Source: Flagellimonas sp. MMG031
Lineage (GTDB): Bacteria > Bacteroidota > Bacteroidia > Flavobacteriales > Flavobacteriaceae
Length of the DNA: 64,000 bases
Reading direction: 5' to 3'
Assembly (NCBI RefSeq): GCF_040112705.1
Contig: NZ_CP157804.1
Location: 3,280,001-3,344,000, forward strand
Positions 25,180-35,703 of the stretch are shown piece after piece (positions within the stretch are counted from its first letter, which is position 1; the number at the start of each line of letters is the position of its first letter). The notes below the pieces were generated by a model, which searched no databases, was not told the DNA's origin, and saw only the letters and a list, made by a program, of their open reading frames with translations. Made by a program: the position numbers and the translations under genes.

Positions 25180-26721
25180 TTACAACGGAATATTCCCATG
25201 CTTTTTCCATGGGGTTTGCACCTCTTTCTTTTCCAGCATGGCAAACGTCTTCAATAATTTGCTTCGGGTATCTTTGGGCAGAATCACCTCATCAATAAAA
25301 CCACGCTTCGCGGCCCTATAGGGGTTTGCAAACTTATTGGCATACTCCGCTTCCTTTTCCTTGAGTTTGGCTTCTGGGTCGTCGGCTGCGGCAATTTCAC
25401 GTCTAAAAATGATCTCACTCGCGCCTTTTGCTCCCATGACCGCAATTTCGGCACTGGGCCAGGCATAGTTGAAATCGGCTCCGATATGTTTGGAATTCAT
25501 CACATCATAGGCGCCACCATAGGCTTTTCGGGTAATTACGGTAACTCTGGGCACCGTAGCCTCACTCAAAGCATAGAGCAATTTGGCACCATGTACGATA
25601 ATCCCGCTCCATTCCTGGTCCGTTCCGGGCAAAAATCCAGGGACGTCCACCAAGACCAATAAGGGAATATTGAACGAATCACAAAAACGGGTAAATCGCG
25701 CCGCCTTGCGCGAGCTTTTTACTCCCAAAACCCCGGCCAGGAACATGGGCTGGTTGGCAATGATCCCGATACTTCGTCCACCCAATCGGGCAAAGCCGGT
25801 AATAATATTCTCCGCATACTCCTTATGGATTTCATAAAAGGAATCCGCATCGATAATTCCATTGATCACATCGTGCATGTCATAAGGCTTGTTCGGATTG
25901 TCAGGAACAATGTCGGACAGTTCCTCACGGGTTTCATCGCCAAGCTCGTATGGCAATAGCGGAGTGGTTTCCTTATTGTTCTGCGGTAAATAGTCCAAAA
26001 GTTTTCTGATATCATCCAAACAGGTAGCATCATTGGCCGAAGTCCTGTGCGCCACCCCGGATTTTACAGCGTGGGTACTGGCACCGCCCAATTCTTCCGA
26101 AGTCACGGTCTCGTTGGTTACCGTTTTGACCACGTTGGGCCCTGTCACGAACATATAACTGGTTTCTTCCACCATGATGATGAAATCGGTCATGGCGGGC
26201 GAATATACCGCCCCACCGGCACAAGGTCCCATAATGGCCGAAATCTGTGGAATCACCCCGGATGCCTGCACATTTCGATAAAAAATATCGGCATAACCGC
26301 CTAGCGATCGTACTCCCTCCTGTATCCGGGCTCCCCCCGAATCATTGAGTCCGATAACGGGTGCGCCTACCTTCATAGCCAAATCCATCACCTTACAGAT
26401 TTTTTCTGCGTGGGTTTCTGAAAGTGCTCCCCCGAAAACGGTAAAATCTTGGGCGTACACATATACCAACCGTCCATTTACGGTTCCGTAGCCGGTCACC
26501 ACACCATCGCCATAGTACATTTCCTTATCCATGCCAAAATCGGTGGTACGATGGGTCACCAAAATGCCCATTTCCTCGAAAGAGCCTTCATCCAAAAAGT
26601 AGAGCACGCGTTCGCGGGCCGTTAATTTTTTCTTCTGATATTGCTTTTCGATGCGTTTTTCACCACCGCCCAAATGGGCCTGTGCAATTCTGTCCTGTAA
26701 TTCTTTTATTTTGTGATCCAT
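25180..26721 (-). CDS. pccB: acyl-CoA (propionyl-CoA) carboxylase, carboxyltransferase subunit
   Basis: This 513-residue carboxyltransferase moves CO2 from carboxybiotin to an acyl-CoA, most likely propionyl-CoA to give methylmalonyl-CoA. Two crotonase-fold halves are visible. The first has [12 protein letters not shown] and [12 protein letters not shown], the second VPGFLPG and the [11 protein letters not shown] oxyanion loop. Length is typical of PccB/MmdA. It is the last gene of a tight leftward unit with the biotin carboxylase (4-bp gap) and biotin carrier genes. The substrate is inferred from nearby methylmalonyl-CoA mutase genes; other short-chain acyl-CoAs remain possible. Confidence 0.9.
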   Translation of the reverse strand: MDHKIKELQDRIAQAHLGGGEKRIEKQYQKKKLTARERVLYFLDEGSFEEMGILVTHRTTDFGMDKEMYYGDGVVTGYGTVNGRLVYVYAQDFTVFGGALSETHAEKICKVMDLAMKVGAPVIGLNDSGGARIQEGVRSLGGYADIFYRNVQASGVIPQISAIMGPCAGGAVYSPAMTDFIIMVEETSYMFVTGPNVVKTVTNETVTSEELGGASTHAVKSGVAHRTSANDATCLDDIRKLLDYLPQNNKETTPLLPYELGDETREELSDIVPDNPNKPYDMHDVINGIIDADSFYEIHKEYAENIITGFARLGGRSIGIIANQPMFLAGVLGVKSSRKAARFTRFCDSFNIPLLVLVDVPGFLPGTDQEWSGIIVHGAKLLYALSEATVPRVTVITRKAYGGAYDVMNSKHIGADFNYAWPSAEIAVMGAKGASEIIFRREIAAADDPEAKLKEKEAEYANKFANPYRAAKRGFIDEVILPKDTRSKLLKTFAMLEKKEVQTPWKKHGNIPL

Positions 26722-26725
26722 GGAT

Positions 26726-28168
26726 TCAGTTTGAAGGTAATCGTACTATTTTCTTGTCTTCCAAAAATTGATAAAGGGCAATCATGGCGGCAATTTCCGC
26801 TTCGTTGCTTGTTTGTTCCTTTATCATTTCGGGAGCGTAATAATTCTTTACAAAGTGGGTATCAAAATTCCCAGAACGGAAGGCTTCGTGGGCAAACACA
26901 AAACTGCCAAAAGGCAAGGTTGCCTGTACTCCTTTTACCTTATAATTTTGAATGGCGTCCAGCATCAGTTCAATCGCTTCCTCTCTTGTTTTACCATAGG
27001 TAATCAGCTTGGAAAGCATGGGGTCGTAGTAAATGGGGATATCCATTCCTTCCCGAAAACCATTGTCCACCCGAATTCCCTCTCCCACGGGCAGCTGATA
27101 GGTCTCCAGATTCCCAACACTGGGCAAAAAGTCGTTCAAAGGGTCTTCAGCATATACCCGAAGTTCCACGGCGTGTCCATTTATGGTAAGGTCTTCCTGC
27201 TTTATGGGCAATTCTTCGCCACGGGCCACTTTTATCTGCAACTCTACCAAGTCTACCCCAGTGATCAATTCAGTCACCGGATGCTCCACTTGTAGACGGG
27301 TGTTCATTTCCAAGAAATAAAAATTATGGTCGGCGTCCATCAAAAATTCGACGGTACCGGCACCAATATAGTCACAGGATTTGGCCACTTTACAGGCCGC
27401 TTCGCCCATTTCTTTGCGCAATTCGGGCGTTAAAATGGCAGAGGGAGCTTCCTCCACTACCTTTTGGTGACGCCGCTGCACGCTGCATTCCCTTTCAAAA
27501 AAGTGCAACACATTCCCATGGGTATCGGCCATTACCTGTACCTCGATATGCCTGGGCGAAGTCACATATTTTTCCACAAAAACGGAGCCGTCGCCAAAGG
27601 CGGAAGTGGCCTCACTTATGGCCCGCTTCATCCCGGATTCCAAATCTTCCTCTTTTTCCACAATACGCATTCCTTTTCCACCACCACCGGCAGAGGCCTT
27701 GATCAATACGGGATAACCTACTTCGTTGGCAATTTCATGGGCTTTGGCCACATCCGAAATGGCTTCGTCAATACCGGGAACCATGGGAATATCATAGGCT
27801 TTTACAGCTTCCTTGGCCGCTAGTTTGCTTCCCATAATTCGGATGGCCTTGGATTTTGGACCAATAAAGGTAATTCCGCTGTTTTCGACGGCTTCGGCAA
27901 AATCAGCATTTTCACTTAAAAAGCCATAACCGGGATGGATGCCATCCACTTGGAGTTTTTTGGCCACTTCAATGATCTTGTCCCCTTTGAGATAGGATTT
28001 GTTCGAGGGTGCTTCGCCGATACAGACGGCTTCGTCGGCGAACAATACATGGGGAGCGTTTCTGTCGACCTCAGAATAAACGGCAACGGTTTTTATTCCC
28101 ATTTTTTTGACGGTCTTCATCACCCTTACAGCGATTTCGCCACGATTGGCAATCAATATTTTTTTCAT
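26726..28168 (-). CDS. accC: biotin carboxylase subunit of acyl-CoA carboxylase
   Basis: This 480-residue ATP-grasp enzyme carboxylates biotin using ATP and bicarbonate. Domains in order: preATP-grasp ([29 protein letters not shown]), ATP-grasp with the glycine-rich loop [11 protein letters not shown], the [14 protein letters not shown] metal and biotin-site segment, and the biotin carboxylase C-terminal domain. It lacks the fused biotin carrier of animal-type PccA, which is instead supplied by the separate gene just upstream (6-bp gap). The set of three genes forms one enzyme complex in the cytoplasm. Confidence 0.93.
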   Translation of the reverse strand: MKKILIANRGEIAVRVMKTVKKMGIKTVAVYSEVDRNAPHVLFADEAVCIGEAPSNKSYLKGDKIIEVAKKLQVDGIHPGYGFLSENADFAEAVENSGITFIGPKSKAIRIMGSKLAAKEAVKAYDIPMVPGIDEAISDVAKAHEIANEVGYPVLIKASAGGGGKGMRIVEKEEDLESGMKRAISEATSAFGDGSVFVEKYVTSPRHIEVQVMADTHGNVLHFFERECSVQRRHQKVVEEAPSAILTPELRKEMGEAACKVAKSCDYIGAGTVEFLMDADHNFYFLEMNTRLQVEHPVTELITGVDLVELQIKVARGEELPIKQEDLTINGHAVELRVYAEDPLNDFLPSVGNLETYQLPVGEGIRVDNGFREGMDIPIYYDPMLSKLITYGKTREEAIELMLDAIQNYKVKGVQATLPFGSFVFAHEAFRSGNFDTHFVKNYYAPEMIKEQTSNEAEIAAMIALYQFLEDKKIVRLPSN

Positions 28169-28174
28169 GTTGCT

Positions 28175-28675
28175 TTATTCAAATTCGATCAACAATTGTT
28201 TTTTCTCTACGGCGTCGCCTTTGGATACGCTAACGCTTTTGATTACCCCCTGTCGAGGCGAGGTGATGATGTTTTCCATTTTCATCGCCTCCAAGATCAA
28301 TAACTGGTCCTCTTCGTTCACCTCCTGTCCTTCTTCCACCAAAATATCCAGAATCAATCCCGGCATGGGCGCTGAAATGGAGTCGATGTTTTTTCCGGCA
28401 TTCACGGCAAAACCCATTTTTTTGATCAGTTCATCCAAAGGGGTCTGTATAGCGGTTTCGTATTCGCTACCGTTAATGCTAATGGTATAGGTTCCTTTAT
28501 TGAAGTGGGAATCCAGGATCTTTACGTGGTACGATGTGCCATCCTTCAATAAATGATAGGCCCCATCACCAGTCTTGATCAAATCCAACGAAGAAATCGC
28601 ATCCTTGGAAAGTGTAAAGTCAAAGTCATCCCCAACCTTGACCGAATAAGAATCATTCATATCAAAAATTTCCAT
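28175..28675 (-). CDS. biotin carboxyl carrier protein of acyl-CoA carboxylase
   Basis: This 166-residue protein has a C-terminal biotinyl domain with the EAMKMEN motif; Lys132 is the predicted biotinylation site. The preceding SAPMPGLI segment and the hydrophobic pairs around it are typical. Residues 1-95 form a lineage-specific region, probably for docking to the carboxylase partners. It is the first gene of the leftward operon. A weak promoter-like element lies at 28688-28721. Confidence 0.92.
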   Translation of the reverse strand: MEIFDMNDSYSVKVGDDFDFTLSKDAISSLDLIKTGDGAYHLLKDGTSYHVKILDSHFNKGTYTISINGSEYETAIQTPLDELIKKMGFAVNAGKNIDSISAPMPGLILDILVEEGQEVNEEDQLLILEAMKMENIITSPRQGVIKSVSVSKGDAVEKKQLLIEFE

Positions 28676-28687
28676 TGGTTAGCTTGA

Positions 28688-28721
28688 TAAATATAAGGGT
28701 ATTGCATTAGAATTCATACAA
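28688..28721 (-). promoter_or_regulatory. possible promoter of the carboxylase operon
   Basis: The minus strand reads TTG (28719-28721), 23 bases, then TATATTTA (28688-28695), one mismatch from TAnnTTTG. Position and direction fit the operon, but the spacing is at the upper limit. Confidence 0.35.
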
Positions 28722-28803
28722 AGCTATGGCCGATCGAAACCAATAATTATGACAATGATCATTAATTGCTATCTTAATCTTCCTTAATTATGTTGTGTCG
28801 TAA

Positions 28804-28837
28804 TTGGGCAGGAGATGTAATCATTTGTTTATTTTTG
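28804..28837 (+). promoter_or_regulatory. promoter of the udk-divIC-mutA-mutB unit
   Basis: TTG at 28804-28806, 23 bases, then a perfect TATTTTTG (28830-28837), 17 bases before the udk ATG. The carboxylase promoter is divergent, about 110 bp away. Confidence 0.5.
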
Positions 28838-28854
28838 ATGCCAAAATTTGAACT

Positions 28855-29463
28855 ATGCTGATCTTAGGGATTGCAGGCGGCACGGGATGCGGTAAAACTA
28901 CGGTGGTGAACCAGATTGTGGAGCAGCTGCCGATGGACGAGGTTGGGGTTATTTCCCAAGATTCCTATTATAACGATCTTTCCCATTTGACCAAGGAAGA
29001 AAGGGCCATGGTAAACTTTGATCACCCCAATTCGATAGACTTTGACCTTTTGATCGAGCATATCCAATTGTTGAAAGAGGGAAAAACCATCGATACCCCC
29101 ATCTATTCCTTTGTGGAAGAGACCCGGATGAAGGAGACCATTCCCACTCCGCCCAGAAAAGTGATGATCGTGGAGGGCATTTTGGTGCTGAGCAACCCTA
29201 AGCTTAGGGATATGTTCGATATTAAGATCTTTGTGCATGCCGATTCGGACGAACGCTTGATACGAAGGCTGCAAAGGGACACGCAAGAACGAGGGCATGA
29301 CCTGAAGAAAGTGCTTACGCGGTATCAAACTGCCGTAAAACCCATGCACCTTCAATTTATAGAGCCGTCAAAGGAGTTTGCCGACATCATTATCCCGAAC
29401 AACCACTACAATACGGTGGCCGTGGACATTGTAAGGACCATTATCAACAATAAACTCGCGTAG
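28855..29463 (+). CDS. udk: uridine kinase
   Basis: This 202-residue cytoplasmic kinase phosphorylates uridine or cytidine to UMP or CMP for pyrimidine salvage. It shows the P-loop GGTGCGKTT (8-16), the DSYYNDL substrate-site segment, the NFDHPNSIDFDLL signature and the Lid-region RLIRRLQRDTQERGHD. Length is normal. It starts a tight rightward group (udk, divIC-like gene, mutA, mutB) whose members have no obvious metabolic connection to one another. Confidence 0.95.
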   Translation: MLILGIAGGTGCGKTTVVNQIVEQLPMDEVGVISQDSYYNDLSHLTKEERAMVNFDHPNSIDFDLLIEHIQLLKEGKTIDTPIYSFVEETRMKETIPTPPRKVMIVEGILVLSNPKLRDMFDIKIFVHADSDERLIRRLQRDTQERGHDLKKVLTRYQTAVKPMHLQFIEPSKEFADIIIPNNHYNTVAVDIVRTIINNKLA

Positions 29464-29464
29464 C

Positions 29465-29797
29465 ATGGGCTTAAAGGAATGGAGAAAAAAGAAATGGTTC
29501 AAGATCATGACCAATACATATATTTTGGTCCTGACCATTTTTGTGATTTGGATGGCCTTTTTCGACACCAATTCCCTTTTAATCCATTTGGAACTGGAGA
29601 ATGAAATCGATAAGTTGGAGAAGGAAAAAGAATTTCTGAAAAGCGAGATTGCCAAGGACAAGGAAATCTTGAAAAAGATGTCCGATGAAAGGGAGTTGGA
29701 AAAACTCGCCCGCGAAAAATATTACATGAAAAAGGACAACGAAGAAATATTCTTGATCGAGTACGAAGACAGCCTAAAGCACAAAAACGATGACTAA
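29465..29797 (+). CDS. FtsB/DivIC-type septum formation protein
   Basis: This 110-residue protein has a short cytoplasmic N-terminus rich in Lys/Arg, one membrane helix (about 19-36) and a coiled coil (about 40-75), followed by ELEKLAREKYYMKKDNEE, the family's conserved tail. DivIC/FtsB proteins bind FtsL and FtsQ in the cell-division complex. It begins one base after the udk stop and overlaps mutA by 8 bp. That overlap couples a division gene to a metabolic one, an arrangement I judge to be a lineage-specific operon. Confidence 0.85.
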   Translation: MGLKEWRKKKWFKIMTNTYILVLTIFVIWMAFFDTNSLLIHLELENEIDKLEKEKEFLKSEIAKDKEILKKMSDERELEKLAREKYYMKKDNEEIFLIEYEDSLKHKNDD

Positions 29798-31172
29798 ATC
29801 CGGCCTATTTAGCGAATTCCCCGAGGTTAGCGCCAAGCAGTGGAAACAAAAAATCCAGATGGACCTTAAAGGTGCCGATTACAACGAGACATTGGTGTGG
29901 GAATCGTTGGAAGGCATCAACGTAAAACCGTTCTACCATCCCGAAGACCTGGAAAACATTCCCACCTATCCTCTACCCAAGAACCATGATTGGTCTGTTG
30001 GTCAATCCATTTATGCGGGTGATGCGCAAAAAGCCAATGCCAAAGCTCAGGAAATCCTAAAAAAAGGGGTGGAAAGTCTGATTTTTACGGTTCCCAATGA
30101 GGAAATCGATTTTGACGCTTTGTTGTCGGGAATAATTCTGAAAGACATCCAACTCTATTTCAACTTTGAGTTTTTGGCCCTGGAACCCATCCAAAAATTA
30201 GTGTCTCTCCTCAAAAGCAAAAATGCAAAAGCCCATTTGAACGTCGACATTGTTGGACATTTGGCCAAAGAGGGCAACTGGTACCATACATTAGAGAAAG
30301 ACCACGACATTTTTGATCATCTGGTGAAGCTCGGTACTTCGGATATTTCAATCGTAGGAATCGATATCTCACACTATCAAAATGCGGGCGCCAACATGGT
30401 ACAGCAGCTGGCCTATGGCATGGCCCATGCCAATGAGTATCTTAACCATGTCTCCTCGAACGGACTCGAGAAGTCTTTCCCAGTTACCTTTACCGTAGCT
30501 GTGGGCGGCAACTATTTCTTTGAAATAGCCAAATTGAGGGCACTGCGGTGGCTTTGGACCAGTTTGGCATCGGAATATGGCATCAAAAGCGGTTGTCATA
30601 TCCTGGCAATCCCATCCAAGCGCAACAAAACACTCTACGATTACAATGTGAACATGCTCCGAACCACGTCAGAATGCATGTCGGCAGTATTGGGCGGGGC
30701 GGATACGGTTTGTAATCTACCCTACGATGCCCTCTACCACAAAGACAACGAATTTGGGGAACGCATTGCACGAAACCAATTGTTACTGTTGAAAGAAGAA
30801 AGTTATTTGGCCGGAGCATCCCAAATTGCAACAGGTTCCTATTACATCGAATCACTTACGCACCAATTGGCTGAAAAAGCCCTTGCCCTTTTCAAGAAAT
30901 TGGAAAAAGGAGGTGGATTTTTGGATGGGTTAAAAAAGGGAACCATCCAACAAAAAATAAAGGAGAGCGCCGAAAAGGAACAACAGCTTTTTGATGAGGG
31001 AAAAATTGTTTCGTTGGGTACCAATACCTACCAAAATCCTGAAGATCGGATGAAGGACAGTCTCGAGCTTTACCCTTTTGTAAAGACCAAAGCGAGAAAA
31101 ACCATCATTGAACCCATTATTGCGAGAAGATTAGCTGAAACTTCCGAACAAAAAAGATTGAACAATGAGTAG
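29790..31172 (+). CDS. mutA: methylmalonyl-CoA mutase small subunit
   Basis: This 460-residue homologue of the mutase alpha chain is expected to pair with the MutB encoded directly downstream. It has the TIM-barrel part of the family ([19 protein letters not shown]), but ends after a linker and has no cobalamin-binding domain with a DxHxxG motif. In the known heterodimer this chain does not bind cobalamin, so the loss is compatible with a structural role. It overlaps the divIC-like gene by 8 bp and mutB by 8 bp. Confidence 0.92.
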   Translation: MTKSGLFSEFPEVSAKQWKQKIQMDLKGADYNETLVWESLEGINVKPFYHPEDLENIPTYPLPKNHDWSVGQSIYAGDAQKANAKAQEILKKGVESLIFTVPNEEIDFDALLSGIILKDIQLYFNFEFLALEPIQKLVSLLKSKNAKAHLNVDIVGHLAKEGNWYHTLEKDHDIFDHLVKLGTSDISIVGIDISHYQNAGANMVQQLAYGMAHANEYLNHVSSNGLEKSFPVTFTVAVGGNYFFEIAKLRALRWLWTSLASEYGIKSGCHILAIPSKRNKTLYDYNVNMLRTTSECMSAVLGGADTVCNLPYDALYHKDNEFGERIARNQLLLLKEESYLAGASQIATGSYYIESLTHQLAEKALALFKKLEKGGGFLDGLKKGTIQQKIKESAEKEQQLFDEGKIVSLGTNTYQNPEDRMKDSLELYPFVKTKARKTIIEPIIARRLAETSEQKRLNNE

Positions 31173-33237
31173 AAAAGACCTTCAACAACTGGAATTGGCT
31201 GTCAGTTCGAGCGCTGTCGAGACCCAAAATTACGAGCACGAAAATTTCGCAGCAGGCATCTCTCCCTTTTTGCGTGGCCCCTACTCCACCATGTACGTCC
31301 GTCGACCATGGACCATTCGCCAATACGCAGGTTTTTCCACCGCCCAGGAAAGCAATGCGTTTTACAGAAGAAACCTGGAAGCTGGACAAAAAGGGCTTTC
31401 CGTAGCTTTTGACCTACCCACGCACCGTGGGTATGATTCCGACAATGACCGAGTAGTTGGCGATGTGGGTAAAGCTGGGGTTGCCATAGATTCCATTGAG
31501 GACATGAAGATTTTGTTCAACGGTATCCCCTTGGATAAAATGTCCGTTTCCATGACCATGAACGGTGCGGTAATCCCCATAATGGCCTTTTATATCGTTG
31601 CGGGTTTGGAACAAGGCGTTTCCATGGAACAGCTATCCGGGACCATACAAAACGATATTTTAAAGGAGTTCATGGTGCGGAACACCTATATTTATCCGCC
31701 AACGCCATCGATGCAAATCGTAGCGGACATTTTTGAGTTTACCAGCAAGAACATGCCCCGTTTCAACAGCATCAGTATTTCGGGCTACCACATGCACGAA
31801 GCAGGAGCTCCCGCAGCTATGGAATTGGCCTACACTTTGGCCGATGGGGTGGAATATATTCGAACTGGGATACAGGCAGGTCTCAAAATCGATGAATTTG
31901 CACCAAGGCTTTCCTTTTTCTGGGGAATTGGGATGAATCATTTTGTGGAAATCGCCAAAATGCGTGCGGGAAGGATGCTTTGGGCCAAGATGGTGCAACA
32001 GTTCAACCCTCAAAACGATAAATCCTCAATGCTCCGTACCCACAGCCAAACCAGCGGATGGAGCTTGACCGAACAGGACCCTTTCAATAATGTGGCCAGA
32101 ACGACTATTGAAGCCATGGCTGCTGCCTTTGGTGGAACACAAAGCCTGCACACCAATGCTTTGGACGAGGCCATTGCCTTACCCACAGATTTCTCGGCAC
32201 GTATTGCACGCAACACGCAAATCTATCTGCAACAAGAGACCCATATTACCCGAACCGTAGATCCTTGGGCCGGTAGTCAAAAAGTAGAAGAATTGACCCA
32301 TGAAATTGCCGAACATGCATGGGAATTGATTCAAGAGGTGGAAAAATTAGGGGGAATGACCAAAGCCATCGAAAAAGGTATCCCTAAAATGCGGATTGAG
32401 GAAGCCGCAGCCAAAAAACAGGCACGTATCGATAGTGGCCAAGATGTCATTGTTGGCGTCAATAAATACCGACTGGAAAACGAAGACGAGCTGCAAATCT
32501 TGGAAGTGGATAATGCCAAAGTACGCAAGCAGCAAATGGCACGTTTGGAACAAATCCGCAGCACAAGAGACTCTGAAAAAGTAGAACAGGCCCTAGAAGC
32601 CATTCGAATCGCAGCCAAAAAAGCCTCGGAGAACAACACCGACCGTGGAAATTTGTTAGCTTTAGCCATTGAAGCTGCCAAAGAACGTGCTACGCTAGGC
32701 GAAATCAGCGATGCCATGGAAAGTGCCTTTGGACGGTATAGAGCAAAAATCCAATCCTTTACCGGAGTGTATTCCAAAGAAATCAAAAACGACGAAAGTT
32801 TTGAAAATGCCCGTAAGTTGGCCGATGCCTTTGCCGAACAGGAAGGGCGTAGACCACGGATAATGGTGGCCAAAATGGGTCAAGACGGTCACGATCGTGG
32901 CGCCAAAGTGGTAGCCACTGGCTATGCAGATCTCGGTTTTGATGTGGATATTGGTCCTCTATTTCAGACTCCCGCCGAGGTGGCCAAACAGGCCGTGGAA
33001 AACGATGTACACGTGCTCGGTATTTCCTCCTTGGCCGGTGGACATAAAACCTTGGTTCCCGAAGTAATTCAAGAACTCAAAAAATACGGTCGGGAAGATA
33101 TCATGGTGATTGTAGGAGGGGTGATTCCAAAGCAGGATTACAAACATTTGCTGGACAACGGTGCGGTGGCAGTATTTGGACCGGGCACCAAGATTGCCGA
33201 TGCGGCCACAGAAATTCTGAACATCCTTCTGGATTAG
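31165..33237 (+). CDS. mutB: methylmalonyl-CoA mutase large (catalytic) subunit
   Basis: This 690-residue adenosylcobalamin enzyme interconverts methylmalonyl-CoA and succinyl-CoA by a radical mechanism. The barrel spans about residues 30-515 ([32 protein letters not shown]). The C-terminal cobalamin domain carries DGHDRG (574-579), with His576 as the cobalt ligand, then a conserved [12 protein letters not shown]. Residues 13-21 are encoded by a copy of the dispersed repeat found around the GIY-YIG gene, inserted in frame before the conserved domain. With the divergent carboxylase it completes the propionyl-CoA route except for the epimerase. Confidence 0.96.
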   Translation: MSRKDLQQLELAVSSSAVETQNYEHENFAAGISPFLRGPYSTMYVRRPWTIRQYAGFSTAQESNAFYRRNLEAGQKGLSVAFDLPTHRGYDSDNDRVVGDVGKAGVAIDSIEDMKILFNGIPLDKMSVSMTMNGAVIPIMAFYIVAGLEQGVSMEQLSGTIQNDILKEFMVRNTYIYPPTPSMQIVADIFEFTSKNMPRFNSISISGYHMHEAGAPAAMELAYTLADGVEYIRTGIQAGLKIDEFAPRLSFFWGIGMNHFVEIAKMRAGRMLWAKMVQQFNPQNDKSSMLRTHSQTSGWSLTEQDPFNNVARTTIEAMAAAFGGTQSLHTNALDEAIALPTDFSARIARNTQIYLQQETHITRTVDPWAGSQKVEELTHEIAEHAWELIQEVEKLGGMTKAIEKGIPKMRIEEAAAKKQARIDSGQDVIVGVNKYRLENEDELQILEVDNAKVRKQQMARLEQIRSTRDSEKVEQALEAIRIAAKKASENNTDRGNLLALAIEAAKERATLGEISDAMESAFGRYRAKIQSFTGVYSKEIKNDESFENARKLADAFAEQEGRRPRIMVAKMGQDGHDRGAKVVATGYADLGFDVDIGPLFQTPAEVAKQAVENDVHVLGISSLAGGHKTLVPEVIQELKKYGREDIMVIVGGVIPKQDYKHLLDNGAVAVFGPGTKIADAATEILNILLD
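31200..31225 (+). repeat. dispersed repeat copy inside the mutB coding region
   Basis: TGTCAGTTCGAGCGCTGTCG plus AGACCC differs from copy 2 at 24554 by two bases. It lies in frame at codons 12-21 of mutB and encodes VSSSAVETQ. The rest of 33238-33371, downstream of mutB, holds no gene. Confidence 0.7.
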
Positions 33238-33371
33238 GATTCGTAACCATCTTGTGCCTAAAAGTTTAACTTTATTTAACGCAGCATAGCAGGTTTATTC
33301 ACCCCCTGTTAACAAATTACATTTTATCGCATCTTAAATAATCGTATTTTTAACGCCTAACTTACTATGAA

Positions 33372-34145
33372 ATGGGCAAGATTATTGCAATAGCAAACCA
33401 AAAGGGTGGTGTTGGAAAAACAACCACTACGGTTAACCTTGCAGCCTCTCTGGGCGTATTGGAAAAAAAAGTACTGCTGATTGATGCAGACCCCCAAGCC
33501 AATGCTACCTCTGGATTGGGCATTGATGTGGATTCCGTGGAGAACGGAACCTACCAGCTTTTGGAACATACCATGAGCGTTGAAGAAGTAACGGTTACCA
33601 CAGACTCCCCAAATGTTGACCTAGTCCCTGCTCACATTGACCTTGTGGCCATCGAAATCGAATTGGTGGACAAGGACAACAGGGAGTATATGATGAAAGA
33701 AGCCCTGAAGAATCTGGGTGACAAGTACGATTTTGTATTGATCGACTGTGCGCCATCGTTGGGATTGCTCACGTTGAACGCGCTTACCGCAGCCGATTCG
33801 GTAATGATTCCGATTCAATGCGAGTACTTTGCCTTGGAAGGCCTTGGAAAGTTATTGAACACCGTAAAAAGTGTACAGAAAATACATAACAACGATTTGG
33901 ACATCGAAGGAATGTTGTTGACCATGTACGATTCTAGGTTACGACTTTCCAACCAAGTGGTTGAAGAAGTGAAAAAGCACTTTGCGGATATGGTTTTTGA
34001 TACCATCATCCAGAGAAACGTTAGGCTGAGCGAGGCCCCAAGTTATGGCGAAAGCATTATAAAATATGATGCCAGTAGTAAAGGTGCCTCCAATTACCTT
34101 AACTTGGCCAACGAAATTTTGAAGAAAAACAAGGAGAAAGTTTAG
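33372..34145 (+). CDS. parA: chromosome-partitioning ATPase ParA/Soj
   Basis: This 257-residue ParA-family ATPase acts with ParB and parS sites to segregate the chromosome. The deviant Walker A motif KGGVGKTT lies at 11-18, with the signature lysine; VLIDCAPSLGLLTLNAL is the Walker B region. There is no N-terminal DNA-binding extension, as in chromosomal Soj. parB begins immediately after the stop. Upstream (33238-33371) I see only a poor promoter match. I found no parS-like palindrome nearby. Confidence 0.95.
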   Translation: MGKIIAIANQKGGVGKTTTTVNLAASLGVLEKKVLLIDADPQANATSGLGIDVDSVENGTYQLLEHTMSVEEVTVTTDSPNVDLVPAHIDLVAIEIELVDKDNREYMMKEALKNLGDKYDFVLIDCAPSLGLLTLNALTAADSVMIPIQCEYFALEGLGKLLNTVKSVQKIHNNDLDIEGMLLTMYDSRLRLSNQVVEEVKKHFADMVFDTIIQRNVRLSEAPSYGESIIKYDASSKGASNYLNLANEILKKNKEKV

Positions 34146-35051
34146 ATGGCGAAAGCAACAAAAAAACAGGCGTTGGGAAGAGGCCTGTCCGCTCTTTTGA
34201 ATGATCCGGACAATGATATTAAATCAGTTTCGGATAAAAATGCGGACAAGGTCATTGGAAATGTAGTAGAACTGGACATCAATTCCATTGAAGTCAATCC
34301 TTTTCAGCCACGTTCCAATTTTAACGACGAAACCCTTGAAGAACTGGCCAGTTCCATTCGCGAGCTTGGCATTATACAGCCTATTACGGTACGAAAACTG
34401 GATTTCAACAAATTCCAGCTGGTCTCTGGGGAACGTAGGTTCCGTGCCTCCAAGTTGGTGGGATTGGAAACCATTCCTGCCTATATCCGTATTGCCAACG
34501 ACCAAGAATCCTTGGAAATGGCTTTGGTGGAGAATATCCAAAGGCAAGATTTGGACCCCATCGAAATCGCTTTGTCCTATCAGCGACTTATTGATGAGAT
34601 TGAAATCACGCAAGAAAAATTGAGCGATCGTGTGGGCAAAAAGCGTTCAACCATTACCAATTACCTGCGTCTGCTTAAACTTGACCCTATTATTCAAACG
34701 GGAATGCGTGATGGGTTCATCAGCATGGGCCATGGTAGGGCGCTTATCAATATTGATAAGAAAAAAGACCAAATCGCCATTTACGAGAAAGTGGTTTCCG
34801 AAGGTTTGTCCGTAAGGGCCACGGAGCAACTGGTGAAAGCAAGAAAAGAACCTGAAAGTGGAGGTTCCGTCAAGAAAAAATCCACCCAAGACGTACCCGA
34901 ATTCGTTTCCAAAAGTCTTGATTCCATTAAAGAACGGCTTGCGACCAAAGTAGATATTACCACATCCAAAAACGGAAAAGGAAAAATTGTGATACCCTTC
35001 CACTCGGAAGAAGACTTTAAGCGTATCAAAAAATTATTGACAGGTGAATAA
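34146..35051 (+). CDS. parB: chromosome-partitioning protein ParB/Spo0J
   Basis: This 301-residue protein has the ParB N-terminal nuclease-like CTPase domain (about 40-130; NPFQPRSNF, GERRFRASKL, ENIQRQDLDPIE), a helix-turn-helix that binds parS (about 145-185), and a basic C-terminal dimerisation part. It starts without a gap after parA and overlaps the next gene by 8 bp. Length and order match chromosomal parAB loci. Confidence 0.95.
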   Translation: MAKATKKQALGRGLSALLNDPDNDIKSVSDKNADKVIGNVVELDINSIEVNPFQPRSNFNDETLEELASSIRELGIIQPITVRKLDFNKFQLVSGERRFRASKLVGLETIPAYIRIANDQESLEMALVENIQRQDLDPIEIALSYQRLIDEIEITQEKLSDRVGKKRSTITNYLRLLKLDPIIQTGMRDGFISMGHGRALINIDKKKDQIAIYEKVVSEGLSVRATEQLVKARKEPESGGSVKKKSTQDVPEFVSKSLDSIKERLATKVDITTSKNGKGKIVIPFHSEEDFKRIKKLLTGE

Positions 35052-35700
35052 AAACCTCCTTTTATTGCTCTTTTCCTTTTTGTGGTTGCAGTTAGGTTTT
35101 TCTCAAGAAGAAGAGAAAAAGGAAAACGAAAAGCAACCTCAGCAGACCCAAGAGGCAGACTCCCTTGCACAAAACATGAAAGGGAAAGGCGTCACTTTTG
35201 AAGAGGTTACAAAGCAAGAGAACATCAATCCGCTGGCGCCCAGCAAAGCAGCCTTCTATTCTGCTATTCTGCCCGGTCTTGGTCAAATTTACAATAAGCG
35301 ATATTGGAAAGCACCCATTGTCTGGGGAGCCATGGGAACCGGAATTTATGTGTACTCCTTCAATAACACCGAATATAGAAGAGCCCGAAATGCGTTTAAA
35401 CGGCGGCTGGCCGGCTTTGAGGACGACGAGTTCTTTGACCTGAATGGGGATGGCGTTGGTCCCGACGTGTCTTCCGAAGCCTTGCAATCGGCTCAAGAAA
35501 ATACGCAACGGGACAGGGACTTGGCCTTGGTAATTACCATAGCACTCTACGCCTTGAACATCATCGATGCCAACGTGGATTCCCATTTAAAGCAATATAA
35601 TGTAAGTGATGATTTGGCGGTGGATTTTAACCCCGTAATAGACATCAATCCATTTACCAACGACCTTAACTATGGCATGGCCATGGTGATAAAATTTTAG
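35044..35700 (+). CDS. DUF5683 protein with signal peptide
   Basis: This 218-residue protein begins at a GTG overlapping parB by 8 bp. A signal peptide (LLLLLFSFLWLQLGFSQ) is followed by a very acidic, Glu/Gln-rich linker (about 22-60) and a domain with YSAILPGLGQIYNKRYWKAP, characteristic of DUF5683. Two or three hydrophobic stretches, around residues 95-115 and 155-175, suggest membrane contact. Function is unknown. The parAB-DUF5683-dapB-lepB order appears to be common in flavobacteria, from memory. Confidence 0.8.
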   Translation: MNKNLLLLLFSFLWLQLGFSQEEEKKENEKQPQQTQEADSLAQNMKGKGVTFEEVTKQENINPLAPSKAAFYSAILPGLGQIYNKRYWKAPIVWGAMGTGIYVYSFNNTEYRRARNAFKRRLAGFEDDEFFDLNGDGVGPDVSSEALQSAQENTQRDRDLALVITIALYALNIIDANVDSHLKQYNVSDDLAVDFNPVIDINPFTNDLNYGMAMVIKF

Positions 35701-35703
35701 CGT

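Noticed and set aside
29465..33237. Cobalamin riboswitch controlling the mutase genes
   Set aside because: The genes overlap and no leader of sufficient length exists; the 28676-28854 gap shows no B12-box-like sequence.
33238..35051. parS sites near parAB
   Set aside because: No palindrome resembling TGTTnCACGTGnAACA was found in or around the two genes.
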